A stretch of DNA of 64,000 bases from Monilinia fructicola (Eukaryota > Ascomycota > Leotiomycetes > Helotiales > Sclerotiniaceae), in contig VICG01000003.1 in the NCBI GenBank assembly GCA_008692225.1, positions 3,097,501 to 3,161,500 on the forward strand, written 5' to 3'. How positions within the stretch are numbered: the stretch's first letter is position 1; each line of letters starts with the position of its first letter. Under the pieces are notes generated by a model. It was not told where the DNA came from. It saw only the letters and a program-made list of their open reading frames with translations, and ran no database searches. Below, in pieces: positions 10,077 to 21,956 of this stretch. The position numbers were made by a program, and so were the translations under genes.

Positions 10077-13000
10077 CTAGTCACACTCATGCTTCTTGGT
10101 CCAGTAGGTTTTTCTAGTTGGAACACCCAATGCACCACTTAATCTTCGAGAAGCAGATTGTGGACTAGGGTCTTTCATTCTCATCTTGTAAATGTTCATT
10201 ACTCAATGGACTTGGTTTTGTAAGTTTATTACGGATATTGAGTGGTTTCTCGGAAACAATTTGGTTCCTTGGGTGGTCTAGCAGGAGCTTGACCCGAAGC
10301 AGAACGATCCGAATAACCACCATCAGAAATAGGTGACAACCTTCCTTCGGTATTAGTTGTTGCCTGGCTATAACGATGATTGGCATTGGGTGGTAGACGG
10401 TTAATGCTGGTTGATGAGCCCCAGTTGATGGATGAAGGAGACATTGGTTGAGGTTGATCAAAGTTCTGAGCTTGTGATTCAAGATGAGTTTGATAACGGT
10501 GGGTAGGACCTTGACGAGGTTGTGGATGTTGAAGGTTTAAAGAATTTCGATGAGCCTTATACTTTGGATCTTCTGCACCTGGCAAAACACCTGGTAGAAG
10601 ACTCAGAGGATGATCTTCATTCATGTATTGTTGATGAAGTTGTTCCGAAGAGAAACCAGAATGTAATTTATCATCAGACCTAGCAAGGGACCGGACGGAT
10701 CTGAGCGTAGCAGGTGATTCCACGCGTGTGGGTTTCAACAAATTTATCTTCATGATCAAATTCACGATCGCGATCACGTTTCTTGATCGGTTTGATCTTG
10801 ATCGGTTTGAAAGGTGCCAAGTCCTGAATCTGATCTTGATGGAGGTGAATGGTATTGCTCAGGCTCTTTGCTACCACTCTCTTCCGACCACTACTTCGAA
10901 AGCCCTTGAAGACAGTTGATGCAGTAGTCTCGGACCAACGAGATACTTTGGGAATCCAGCCAGAAGAGCTACTTGACTTGTGCTTCTTGGTCTTTTCAGT
11001 ATCGGTTCGAGGAGTATTATCATTGCTTAGAGAGCCAGAAGCCTTATTCTGTTGTTGAGGGGGTGTGTTCAATGGAACAGAATCTCCACGTTCACGGAAG
11101 GTTTCACACGAGTTGGAGTGAGAACATCCGCATCATTCTCAAATTGATTGTTGAGAATTTCTTCCTCGTGTGGGCTAAGTTCATCCTCATCATCTTCAGG
11201 TACTGTACTAATTCGATGATCCGAAAATTTGCGTCCATCAAATCCTCGGTTTGTGTTACGAGATTGGGTCTGCGGGATTGAGAGGGGGCCAGATTGACTT
11301 CCATGGCTTGCGGTGGAAGTACCGGCATTTCCCTCGGGTACATAACCGCGATCTTGTTCGGAACGTCCTTCAGGGAAATCATCATAATCCAAAGTACCAT
11401 TTTGAAGACCCTGAGATACTTTGAGACCCTCAACATCACCAAGCAACTGAACGAGCATATCCTCAATCTTTCCCAGATCATTTGTACTTCTCTTGCTTAG
11501 ACCTTTCAATGCTCTTCGGAACACGTTTCTTTCGCTTTGTAGGAAGGTCTTCATACATCTCAGCTGATCTGATAGAACGAGGTGCGCTTTGTGGCAAAGG
11601 CCTTGGTCCATTGATGACTTTTTGAACAGATTTTTCGGTGTTTCCTTGTACTTCAGTGATGATGACATCTTCAGTATCGGCGAGTAATCTCTTCATATCC
11701 TCAAAGGAGTTTCTCATTTCGGCGGCGGCTCGTACAAGGGTGACGAGAATTTCGGTATCACGAGCGCTGCGTTGAGCATCGCGAACGGTTAAATGATCCA
11801 TCAAAGCAACAATGTCCTTTGATTGAATGCGGTCAATGCCATTGCCAGTGGAACTATCATATAATGGCGATCCCATCCCTTGTGACATGCCACTGAGATG
11901 GCGAGAGTGACCAGAAGGATAAAATTGATCACCAGTCAATGCATCTGCTGCATTTCCCAATTCCTTATCCATAAAGTCAGTACCCTTTCCTTTGTTTGAT
12001 TTTGTTCTGGAGTTTGAGCACCAGGAGAGCGAGCATTAGGAGCCGATGAGATATATCCCTCATCCTTAGGTAAACCAGTTGGACTACCGGAATAGAGCTT
12101 ATCATTGTATGCGCGATTGGCATTTTGGAATCCAGCTTGATTCAAAAGTTCCCTATCAAGGCCAGTACCATTTCCAAGAGTAGCAATTGGGCTGGTATCT
12201 TCATATGGGTTTGTGATTAGAGTATCACGCTTTCGCTCTCCCGAATCTCTCCTCCACTCATCCTCGTGATCTCCGCTAGCTTCTCTGTTGTGACCAGCCA
12301 AAGCTGCTGCAGCACCTGCACCCGTAGCGGCACCGATTAATGCATCTTCCGCGTCATGTAAGGCAGAAGCAGAGTCGGAGCTTTGCGTACGCTTCGTTTG
12401 TGGTGGGGTAGCTTGGTTTTGCCAGTGATCACGGCTTCCTTGTGTACCGCCAATTGGTCCTTGAATGATAGATGGGTTTGTTGTAACTTCTGATGCATCA
12501 TCTCCATACCCAATCTCCGGCATTGGATCATGCATGTCTGGAAGACCACTTGCACTCATCTTCGGTTGATCGGTGAGCTGACTGACTTCACTAAGATTAT
12601 CAACGCTGTGGCGAGGAGAAGAAATCCTTTGGCCATCCATTGTCCGATCCTTGAAAGATTTTTGTAAGGGTGCTCCAGTATCTTCCTTGCGTTCCTCGTA
12701 CTGGAGCTTGTCAGCATCATTGCTTTCGGGATTCTTTATCCTTTCACGTGCCTTTGCCAATAGTGCAGCGGCAGCCGCTCCGAGAGCACCAGCTCCAAGC
12801 TTCTCCTTGGTAATGTGACTTTGGCACCTCAATCTTTCTACCATTTTCATCAATATCATACTCCTCATCATACCGCCTAGGGCTTTGTGACTTCACGGGG
12901 CTGTTTCCGCGACTTGTGAAGTTTTTCTCAGACTCGTCGTCGAAGGATTCATATGAAGCTTTACGATTGATTTGACTGTTGCTTCCTGGATATGATCCAG

Positions 13001-15614
13001 TGCCGGTGACTTCAGAAGCATTAACCAACGAAGCGACATGTGATTCGATTCCTATTGGTGTATTGTAAAAGTTTGGTTTTCCACCAACACCCTTAATATT
13101 TTGACCAGTCGAGACATCGCGGGTTTCGAAACTGTCATCAGTATGGTTGGTCAGTCGTTTATCTTCAAGACTCAATTCCGAGTCAAAGTCACGATTTCGA
13201 TCGTTCTCGCGGTGTTGTTCATCCCAGTATTGACCATCCCCATCCTGAGTAAGTTCGGAATCGGATAGTCCACCTGTTCGCACCTCCGAAAAATCATGAC
13301 GATTATGAGTATTATTAATAGATTCAAGTGACTTCATAGATTGATTATGTTGAGCGGCTTTCGCCAATGAAGAATATGACCCAGTGCTCTGTGTCAATCT
13401 AGAATCTCGTTGATTATAAACTGGACCGTCTTCATTCTCGGTATATCCCGAGACACACTCTGAATTGGGCTCAGACCACGTCTTTCGTGACCGTATGGGA
13501 CGTATCTGAGTGGAGGGGGGACCTCTTGAGTATTCTGGTAGTAAGGATGTTGTGGCTCGGCTTCGAGCAGTTCCGAATCTTCATCATCAGGGATGTCTTG
13601 TTGATTATGATGATTGAGTGCTGCCAAGCCAGCACCAGTGGCGGCACCTGCAAGACCAGCTTTCATTGCATGAGAGTTACCACCATTTTGTTCTTCGGAT
13701 ACTATTGAATCGTCGAGATCAGGATCGTGCAACTCTCGCATGGGCACTTTCCTTCCGTTCTCATCCAATTCATATTCTTGACCGCGTAGCTGCTGCTCAC
13801 TATTTTGGACTATTGAGACTGAGGTTGCCACGTGAGAAATTGGAATGCTGAGTACCTAAACCGTGTTGTAGATTGATCGGTGTCCGAGTTGGTGTTCGAG
13901 AAGCTGGAGAGGGTAACTTCTTTTCGAGCAACTAGCTCTTGAACAGGGGTTTGACCGCTGCGAACTAGCGGAATGGGGTCTCTCCGATTCCGCAGACAGA
14001 ATTGAGGTCCTGGTAATGTCGGAGGGATTGATCGCGCTCATAAGTGGCATTGGAGGAGCCAAGTCAAGACCATTTCTTTCTTCAGTAGGTGAAAGCTCGC
14101 CCCCTAAACTATTACCACGGCTATGATTCTTTCTCCGGCGTCGTCGTTCTTTCTTTTCATCTGCCACGGATTCCTGTGATTGATGCTTTTGTAAAGCTGC
14201 TGCTGTCAAAGCACCCACTCCTGCACCTAATGCGGCCGTCTCAAGACCTCGACTCTTCTTCTTCTTCGCCTTCTCATCTTGTGTAATGGTGTCTTCTGAT
14301 TCGTCTCGATCGAAGCTTCGTGGTGAGTCCGAATCCCTCACACGGTCAACATTTCTATCTCTTCGACTTTTTCCTGAAATAACTTCTCCATCGTTCAGAG
14401 TAACTCTCGGTCCTCCTGAAACGCTAGAGATCCCACTCCCAACAGAACTTCGACGCTCAGTACGCTTACTTGATTCTCTCTTCAGGGCCGACAATTCGGG
14501 TAAGATCAGGCGACGGATGGCATCTTCGACCGTCTCAAGTAGCTTGGGATTATTGATGGAAGAGTTTTTGGAAGCTCCAGATCTAGCGGAATACCCAGAA
14601 TTACGACTAACCTGTGAGTCGAGAAGACCTGAATCGGCTCCGGACATTAAAGATTCTTCCGCTTTGGCTTCGACTTGATCTTCTTCGTTGCGATTTAATT
14701 CCTTCCGCCGGCTTATCACCACTCGCACTTCGACTAGGGCTTCTCCGTTGCTTTCTTCGATGTTCTGACCTATCGCCTCGGACCTTCTCCATGGCCTTTT
14801 GTGCTACAATTCGTTCTCTGCTCAGACTCCGACTTCGCCGGCGCGATGGTGTTCTTAATTTTTCCGATGCAGCACTAGCAGCCAGGCCAGAAGCCGCCTC
14901 GGAGGTCAGAGCATCGCCTCTTGTTAAACTTCGACTGCGTTTTCGTTCTGGAGACTGTCCATCCAGGAAGCTATCGGCAGGCATAGATGAGATATCGGAG
15001 GCATTGTACAAAGCACTTTTCGATCCTAACTCGGTGGGTATCAGCGGGCTTCCATGTCTCATTATCTCAACCTCGACGGGTCTTCCACCACTCCTCGACG
15101 TAAGATTGGATTCTTCGGTTGTTGATCGGAAGGAGCTCATGCTGGCTTCGTCTTCTGGCGCAAACGGTCTGTTCTCCTTGGTGACATTCGATAACGAGAT
15201 CCGTTTGGTATAGGATGGCCTTCGAGAACCTTTTCTGGACTCCGTAATCTGGATGTGGTCATGAGCTGACTTGCTTCGATTCTTCGATGACGGTTGTAAC
15301 TTTGACACGAACCGATGGCCTTCGACCTCTCTCTTCTTTTCCACCTTCAAAATACTCGATCAACAATGAAGTTTGTGACTTGTTATTTGATAGAATACTA
15401 TTGTTATCCTTATCGTGCTGCTGCTGCTTCTTCTTCTTGCGAGTAGCTATAGTGACTGGAGCACCGTCGTCAGGTATGGTGTATGCACTCTTATCAGTAA
15501 CTCTTGAGCCCAGCTCGGTATTTTCGATTTCGTTCTCGGCGTCACTGTCCGCATTACTTGTTTCCGTTGGCGCAGGTAGAGGGGAGCTCTTGATTTTCTT
15601 GATTCGACACCCAT
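10077..15614 (-). pseudogene. Very large Ser/Arg/Glu-rich protein with four Gly/Ala zipper segments; frame broken by single-base indels
   Basis: One coding sense runs through about 5.5 kb (about 1,845 codons) without introns but changes frame about a dozen times. Each break can be closed by one base, usually in a short homopolymer (for example AAA near 14690, AAAA near 13807, AAA near 10737). It probably starts at the ATG at 15614 and ends at TAG 10077-10079, with C-terminus ...KTYWTKKHECD. From N to C: Ser/Pro leader (KSSPLPAPTET), GSRVTDKSAYTIP, QTSLLIEYFEG, RS-rich region, TVEDAIRRLILPELSALKRE, then Gly/Ala segments AALGAGVGALTAAAL, AGLAGAATGAGLAAL, LGAGALGAAAAALLA and LIGAATGAGAAAALA, a helical stretch (VRAAAEMRNSFEDMKRLLAD), and a basic tail. 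Two Gly/Ala segments are preceded by Y-x-x-D-E-N-G-R-K. It resembles large low-complexity proteins conserved in Pezizomycotina; function unknown. Frame breaks with otherwise preserved codons suggest sequence error rather than decay. Confidence 0.75.
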
Positions 15615-18600
15615 TCTGATGAAAGCTCACAATTCGAATAAACGAATGGAGGGATGCATCAGCCGTCGGGTATGGGGGTCGAAAGGTTTGTGCAATGTAC
15701 AAGAATACACCGGTGAAGAAAATTGGCGAAAAAGATGAATTAATTGAGATGATCCTCGAATGCTGGGACCTCAGCCTCAAAAAGATGCAGCTGAGGCTTT
15801 TTCCCCCTCGTGCAAGTGTGTAAGGCGATTGATTTAATTCAAGGACAAGGAAAATGGGATAAAACAAAACAAAATAAAATAAATAAAATAAAATAGTGAA
15901 TGAAAATCAAAAGAAATCCATGCAATAATTGATTCACACACAGTCAATCAGTCAGTCAATCAAGAATCTCCTCAAAGAACCAAAGCAAAGCAATAATAAC
16001 CTCCAGCTTGGATTGGAAGCACCAATGAACGAACCCTTTTTGCGGGACAAGTTTCGAGGATGATTGATTGGGAGGTTCCCACGGGCGATTATTGCAGCTG
16101 GAGCTTTCTATTCGTACTGAATTATCATGGGGAGGGGATTTAAGTTGATCTTTTAGAAATAGGCTGGAAGGAAGTTGTGCGTTGTCTATTTTGTTTATGC
16201 AGCTTGATTGTTTGTCTATCCAATGAAAAGGATTAGTCTGAAGCGAATAAATTTCTGGATGAGAGGACTTTTCTATTACTGTACTGTGACCAATTGAATG
16301 ATGGCGATGAAGCTTTTGATGGATTGATTGTCCTTGAGATATGTATCGTTTGACGACTTTTTTATTTTATGTTTTTGGTAATGGAGTTGAAGGTAGGTAA
16401 GGAAGTAGGCAAGTAGGTCAGTAGGTACTAGGTAGGAGGGAGGGAGGTAGGGGGTAGGAAGGTGTGGGTAGGGTTAGATAGTTTGTACGAGATACCAACT
16501 AGGTAGGTAATGCAGGTATTTTAGGGTGATTGGGACCAGCTAGAGGTAGGAAGGATAAGGACGGAGAGAGATAGGAATCATAGGATAGGATGAGGTAATT
16601 CAGTTTGTGATTGAGTGTTATAGTATAGTTAAGAGGTTAAAAGAGAGGGAGGTTGGAGAGATGGATTTGGGGAGGAGGGGAGAGGACGTAGGTTAGAGAA
16701 GGTTAAGAGAGAGGTTAGAGAGAGGTTAAACCGTTAGAGAGCTGGATTGCAAAGGTTACGAGTATACTAGTACTCCGTAGATGGTAAAAGGGAGATCAGA
16801 GAGATCAGAGAGATCAGAGAGATCAGAGAGATATTAAAGATATTAGGGAGGAGGTGACGAATTAGAAAGGGCAGAAGAGAGGCAACCTTAAGAGTTAAAA
16901 CGGGACCTCGGGAAGATGTTGATATGAGAAGATGAGAGAATACTCAGGATCCAATTGAGAGGTTACAACCAAGCTCTGCTCTTTCTCTTGCTTTTGCTTT
17001 TTCTTCTTCTTTCTCTTTCAAAGGTTACATACAAGACCATACAATACAATGCAAGAAGGTTATGAACGAATCCATATTTCTTGACTAGGATTTAACCTTA
17101 CCGCCTTCACATCTTGTCTACTTTACCTATAACTTCCTAGTAGAGGAAGTAATTCCGGAATATATAATCAGGGATTCAGGGCTTTTGATAGAGCTTTGAC
17201 AATTGACTAGTAGATGAACCTTTTTCTGGATTAGATTTGCATGATTGGGTATGAATGATGTTTCAGATGATGAATACTTTAGGTAAGGAAAGTGTAGCAA
17301 GGAGCAGTACGGGAGTAGTTACTAGGTAGATAGATATCCAAGGTACGGAGAGTAGTTATTAGGTAGATATCCAAGGTACGGAGAGTACTTTGTAGTTACT
17401 AGTTAGTAATTAGGTAGACATCTAAAGTACGGACGGGTAGTCTAAATAAGAAGATCGAACATTCATTCAAATATAATTAACCTTGGAAGTTTATTATGAC
17501 GCTCAAAGCTATGAATTTGATGATACTGTATGAGATTAGATGAGAATATCAGATGAGACGAGATGAGACGAGATGAGATGAGATAAGATGCAATGTGATG
17601 CGATGTGATGCGAGTGATGAAGTGTCTAGTTGGGTAGGGACAGGTGGTAGTGCTAACAATAATTATCTATATTTATATTGATGTATTCAAATAGCTATTT
17701 GCTGATATTCATTGTAGTATCAGGCACTACTTCTGTTTATCCTATTTACTCTCGACTAGATATGCATACTACAGAGTAGGTAGGTAAGTAGATAGGTAGG
17801 TAGACATAAGTTGAATTCTATCATATCACATCTTTCAAACATTGAAGATCAAACATCATTCATTCATTCATTCATTCAGATATCACAAATCCATTACATC
17901 TTACAATACATCATTTAACATCAATCCATAACGGATAAGTATATACATACATACTCTGTACAAAGTAATCTTACAATATTACTCAACATACTCTCTAATA
18001 CAATCATAAAACAAGACTCGCTTCCCTTCTACCCCTCTCCCAACATGCAAACAACCGAAGAAATACAACCCAACCCAACCTAACCCAACCTAATTTAACC
18101 CATCATTTTCATCATTTTCATCACAAAAATCAAGAAGCATACTAGGTATTCAATTAGTCAGTACAAGTAATAAGTAGTACTTGTATGTATACACCTGCAA
18201 CCATAAACCAACCACTTCCTATCTTTTCTATACTTTCCTTGTATCTCCCTGTACTCTTCAAATTTAAACTACTATTGCATCCCGAGGTCATTCTCTACCA
18301 CTATCCTATATCATCACATCACACAGCAAAAATCAACATCGTTCGACATCTACCAAATTCATCCATTCATATATATACATACTCCGTATACATATATCAC
18401 CATACAAATAAACACATCCCTTCAACAACCCCCTTCTATCTTCCCACATTACATCTAATACAAACCAAAATCCCCCAAGAATCAAGCACCCCCAAAATCC
18501 CTCCCTCTGTACATCCATCCATCCATCCATCCCTAACCGAACCCCCAACCCCCAATCAATCCATCCCCAACCCCCAAATTAAAATCCCCCCCCATTACTC

Positions 18601-19046
18601 ATCCATCCCAAACCAAAGCACAGCCACCTAGCCACAAAATTATCCATCTACCGTTGGTCAGTATCCCATTTCCAATATCTCCCTCACACCCTACTCTAGA
18701 TCTAGAGTCTGCACAGAATACATATCACATCAACTGTTCAAAAATCAAGATATGTATGTATATTATTAGCACATCGAATGGCTGATGCTGTATTATCCTA
18801 CTTACTTACTATATTAGTAGTCTAGTTAAGATTTACCTCCCGATATCAATACCATATTCCGTACTGTACTTGTATACCTCCACCCAAACAAATATACCCA
18901 CCCAACCATACCCACTGACCATTTCCAAGTTCCAAATCACCATCTGGACAATCAAAAACACAATATCAAACAAACAAATAAATAGATCAGATCCCCCATA
19001 ACCAAATAGCGTAGCGGCGCTGTACCAAATAACACTTATCACCTTA
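15615..19046. other. 3.4-kb gene-free region rich in simple repeats
   Basis: This holds the upstream region of the large minus-strand gene and long purine-rich low-complexity DNA: AAAAC/AAATA repeats (15865-15895), TAGG/GGTAGGTA repeats (16390-16520), AGATCAGAG repeats (16793-16832), GAGATGAGAC repeats (17540-17610), CATT repeats (17855-17877), and C/A-rich sequence (18180-18640). An open frame at 18185-18631 is a by-product of this composition. Nothing protein-like was seen. Confidence 0.4.
16793..16832. repeat. Tandem 9-bp repeat AGATCAGAG
   Basis: Four to five head-to-tail copies of AGATCAGAG with no mismatches. Confidence 0.9.
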
Positions 19047-19449
19047 CAGTAGAACCTGGTTGTACCGGACTTGATTACACCGGGAATCTTGATTATATCA
19101 AAACTATTTTATATTTATATCACATTTTATATAAAAATAATGGAATTTTCGAATATAATAGAATACTAATATAGTTTTTTGAAATTTTAGTATAATTAAG
19201 TATTTTAATATAAATTTATATAAGATTATTAGTTAATATATAATAATTTACAAAAAAAAGCTTATTATATAATCTTATTAAAATTTCAATTTGTATAGAT
19301 TATATAAATGTATATAATACTATGTTAAACTATATAGTATTTGTATAAATCCTGTATAAATTCTAATATATACTTGATTATATTAGAATCCTAGTTATAC
19401 TAAAGCTAATTGATCGAAATTCTTCATCCGGTATAATTAAGTTCTACTA
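19047..19449. mobile_element. 403-bp TIR element (MITE-like, family C) with TA target duplication
   Basis: The left end CAGTAGAACCTGGTTGTACC (then GGA) pairs with the reverse complement of the right end, TAGTAGAACTTAATTATACC (then GGA); differences are transitions, as RIP would make. TA dinucleotides flank both ends (19045-19046, 19450-19451). The interior is AT rich and non-coding. CAGT-type ends and TA duplication are typical of Tc1/mariner/pogo-derived MITEs. Confidence 0.75.
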
Positions 19450-19505
19450 TACCTACCTACTTACCTCACCTATCTTTAACTACTTGGTACATAAACCTAT
19501 ATTAA

Positions 19506-20385
19506 TTCTACATCGTGTATTATTAATAAGTCGCCTACCCTACTCTCGCCCACCCCCCCCATTTGATCAACATTTTACATTAAAAACGATTATTTTCATA
19601 TATTTATAACTCTAAAAAAAATGAATATATATTTTTTTAAATTTTAATTAAAGCTTTTATATATATTTATTAATAGATTTTGAAATCTTGGATTTTTATA
19701 ATTTTTTTTATAAAGAGTAATATAAAATTATAAAAAATTAAAATTTTCGATTTCAGACTTGTATAAAAATTATATACAAAATTAAAACTTTGAAAAAAAG
19801 ATTATGACTTTTTAAATAAAAATAGTTAAAAATAATCTATAAATTTTATAGAATCTATTATACAATATATAATGAATAAGCTATTGAAAATAATATAATA
19901 ATTTATAATTATTAAGTAAATTGAAATTATAATTTTTTTATTTAAAACTTTATCGTTAAAATCTAAAAATCTATATTAAACATTTATTACAAATAATAAT
20001 ATATTATTGAGATAATAAATTCAATTAAAATTAGCTTTAAAATTCTTTAAAAAATATTAGAATCTTTTAACTATTTTTGTTAAATAAAGATAATTTCTTT
20101 TTAGAAATTTTAATTTTATATAAGATTTATATATAAAAAAAATTGAAATTTTAATTTTTATAATCTATTATTACTCTTTATAAAAAAAATCGCAAAAATT
20201 TAAGATTTTCAGAATTTATTAATAATTATATATAGAAGCTTTAGTTAAAATTTAAAAAATATATATCCATTTTTGTAAAGTTATAAATACGTTAAAATGG
20301 CTGTTTTTGGTGTGAAATGCTGGTCAAATGAGGGGGTAGCGAAAAATAGGGTAAGCGACTTAGATGATCTATGGATGATGTAGAA
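19506..20385. mobile_element. 880-bp foldback element (family D), two arms of more than 300 bp in inverted orientation
   Basis: Sequence from about 19506 (TTCTACATC..., clearly from AAGTCGCCTACCC at 19529) is found again as its reverse complement ending at about 20385. The match continues inward past TTATAACTnTA...AAATGnATATATTTTT and ATAAAGAGTAAT to about 19850 and 20030, leaving a loop of only about 170 bp. Differences are mostly C/T and G/A. No open frame. This is the architecture of a foldback or MITE element, or of two copies inserted head to head. Confidence 0.75.
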
Positions 20386-21205
<820 letters not shown>

Positions 21206-21636
21206 TATTATATCGTTAATTAGACTCTTATATCCTATCTATATAAACTAATTAAATTACTTAATAAACAAACCATCTAATAATTATCTACCTAAGTGTT
21301 CATCATCCATTCATTCAATTCAAACCCACCAACCAACCCCCTTCACATCCCGCACGTGGGATCCAAGACCCTCCCTAACCACCTGTTTCTAGGACAACGA
21401 TGGTAGCGGGAAGAAACGCTTTTTCTAATTAAGAGGTGGGTGGATGAATAAATAAATTGATTGATTTATCGAATTGTTGAATGATGGATGGTTGATTGAT
21501 CAAGAGCGAGGAATAATAAGAGTACTGTGAAAAAAACAAGTAGAGACTTAGAGAGGGAAAAGTTTAAGAGTAAAAGAAAAGGAGGGTGGCTGGGGGAAAG
21601 GGGGGGGAGGTAGAGTTAGTATATATGTATTATATC
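21206..21636. other. Gene-free spacer
   Basis: Mixed-composition spacer between the ATT tract and the TIR element. It contains GATT/GATGG-type low complexity and a GGGGGGGAGG tract near 21600; nothing coding. Confidence 0.3.
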
Positions 21637-21956
21637 CTTAAGCGGATTTTAAAAGAGGTATACGCAAATATAAAACTTATAATTCTTTAACGAAACCTTA
21701 ACAAGATTTTATAAAATCTCTAGATGTTATAGATTGAGTATCTTACTACTTATTGAAAAATCTAATTTACAAGAATTAGTTTTAAATATATAATAGTTAA
21801 AAAAAATATACATTTTAAAAAAAATAAATAAAAAATATATATTTATATTAAAATTAAATAATATAATAGATATTATAGCTGAACCTAATAAATTCCATTA
21901 AAAAATAAGATAAAAACTAAATTTTATATATTGTATTTAGAATTCTAATATCTTTG
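21637..21956. mobile_element. TIR element family A, copy 2 (half element)
   Basis: The first 80 bp (CTTAAGCGGATTTTAAAAGA, then GGTATACGCAAATATAAAAC) match the ends of the 7751-8713 element. The remainder to about 21956 corresponds, in inverted orientation, to the right third of that element (about 8390-8713). The other terminus is missing, so this is a truncated copy. RIP-like transitions separate the copies. Confidence 0.65.

Noticed and set aside
15865..15895. AAAAC/AAATA repeat as a possible terminator
   Set aside because: Simple repeat only; terminators of this kind are not a feature of fungal Pol II genes.
18185..18631. Plus-strand ORF of 148 codons
   Set aside because: Pro/His/Ile-rich product of CCA/ATC low-complexity DNA, no family resemblance.
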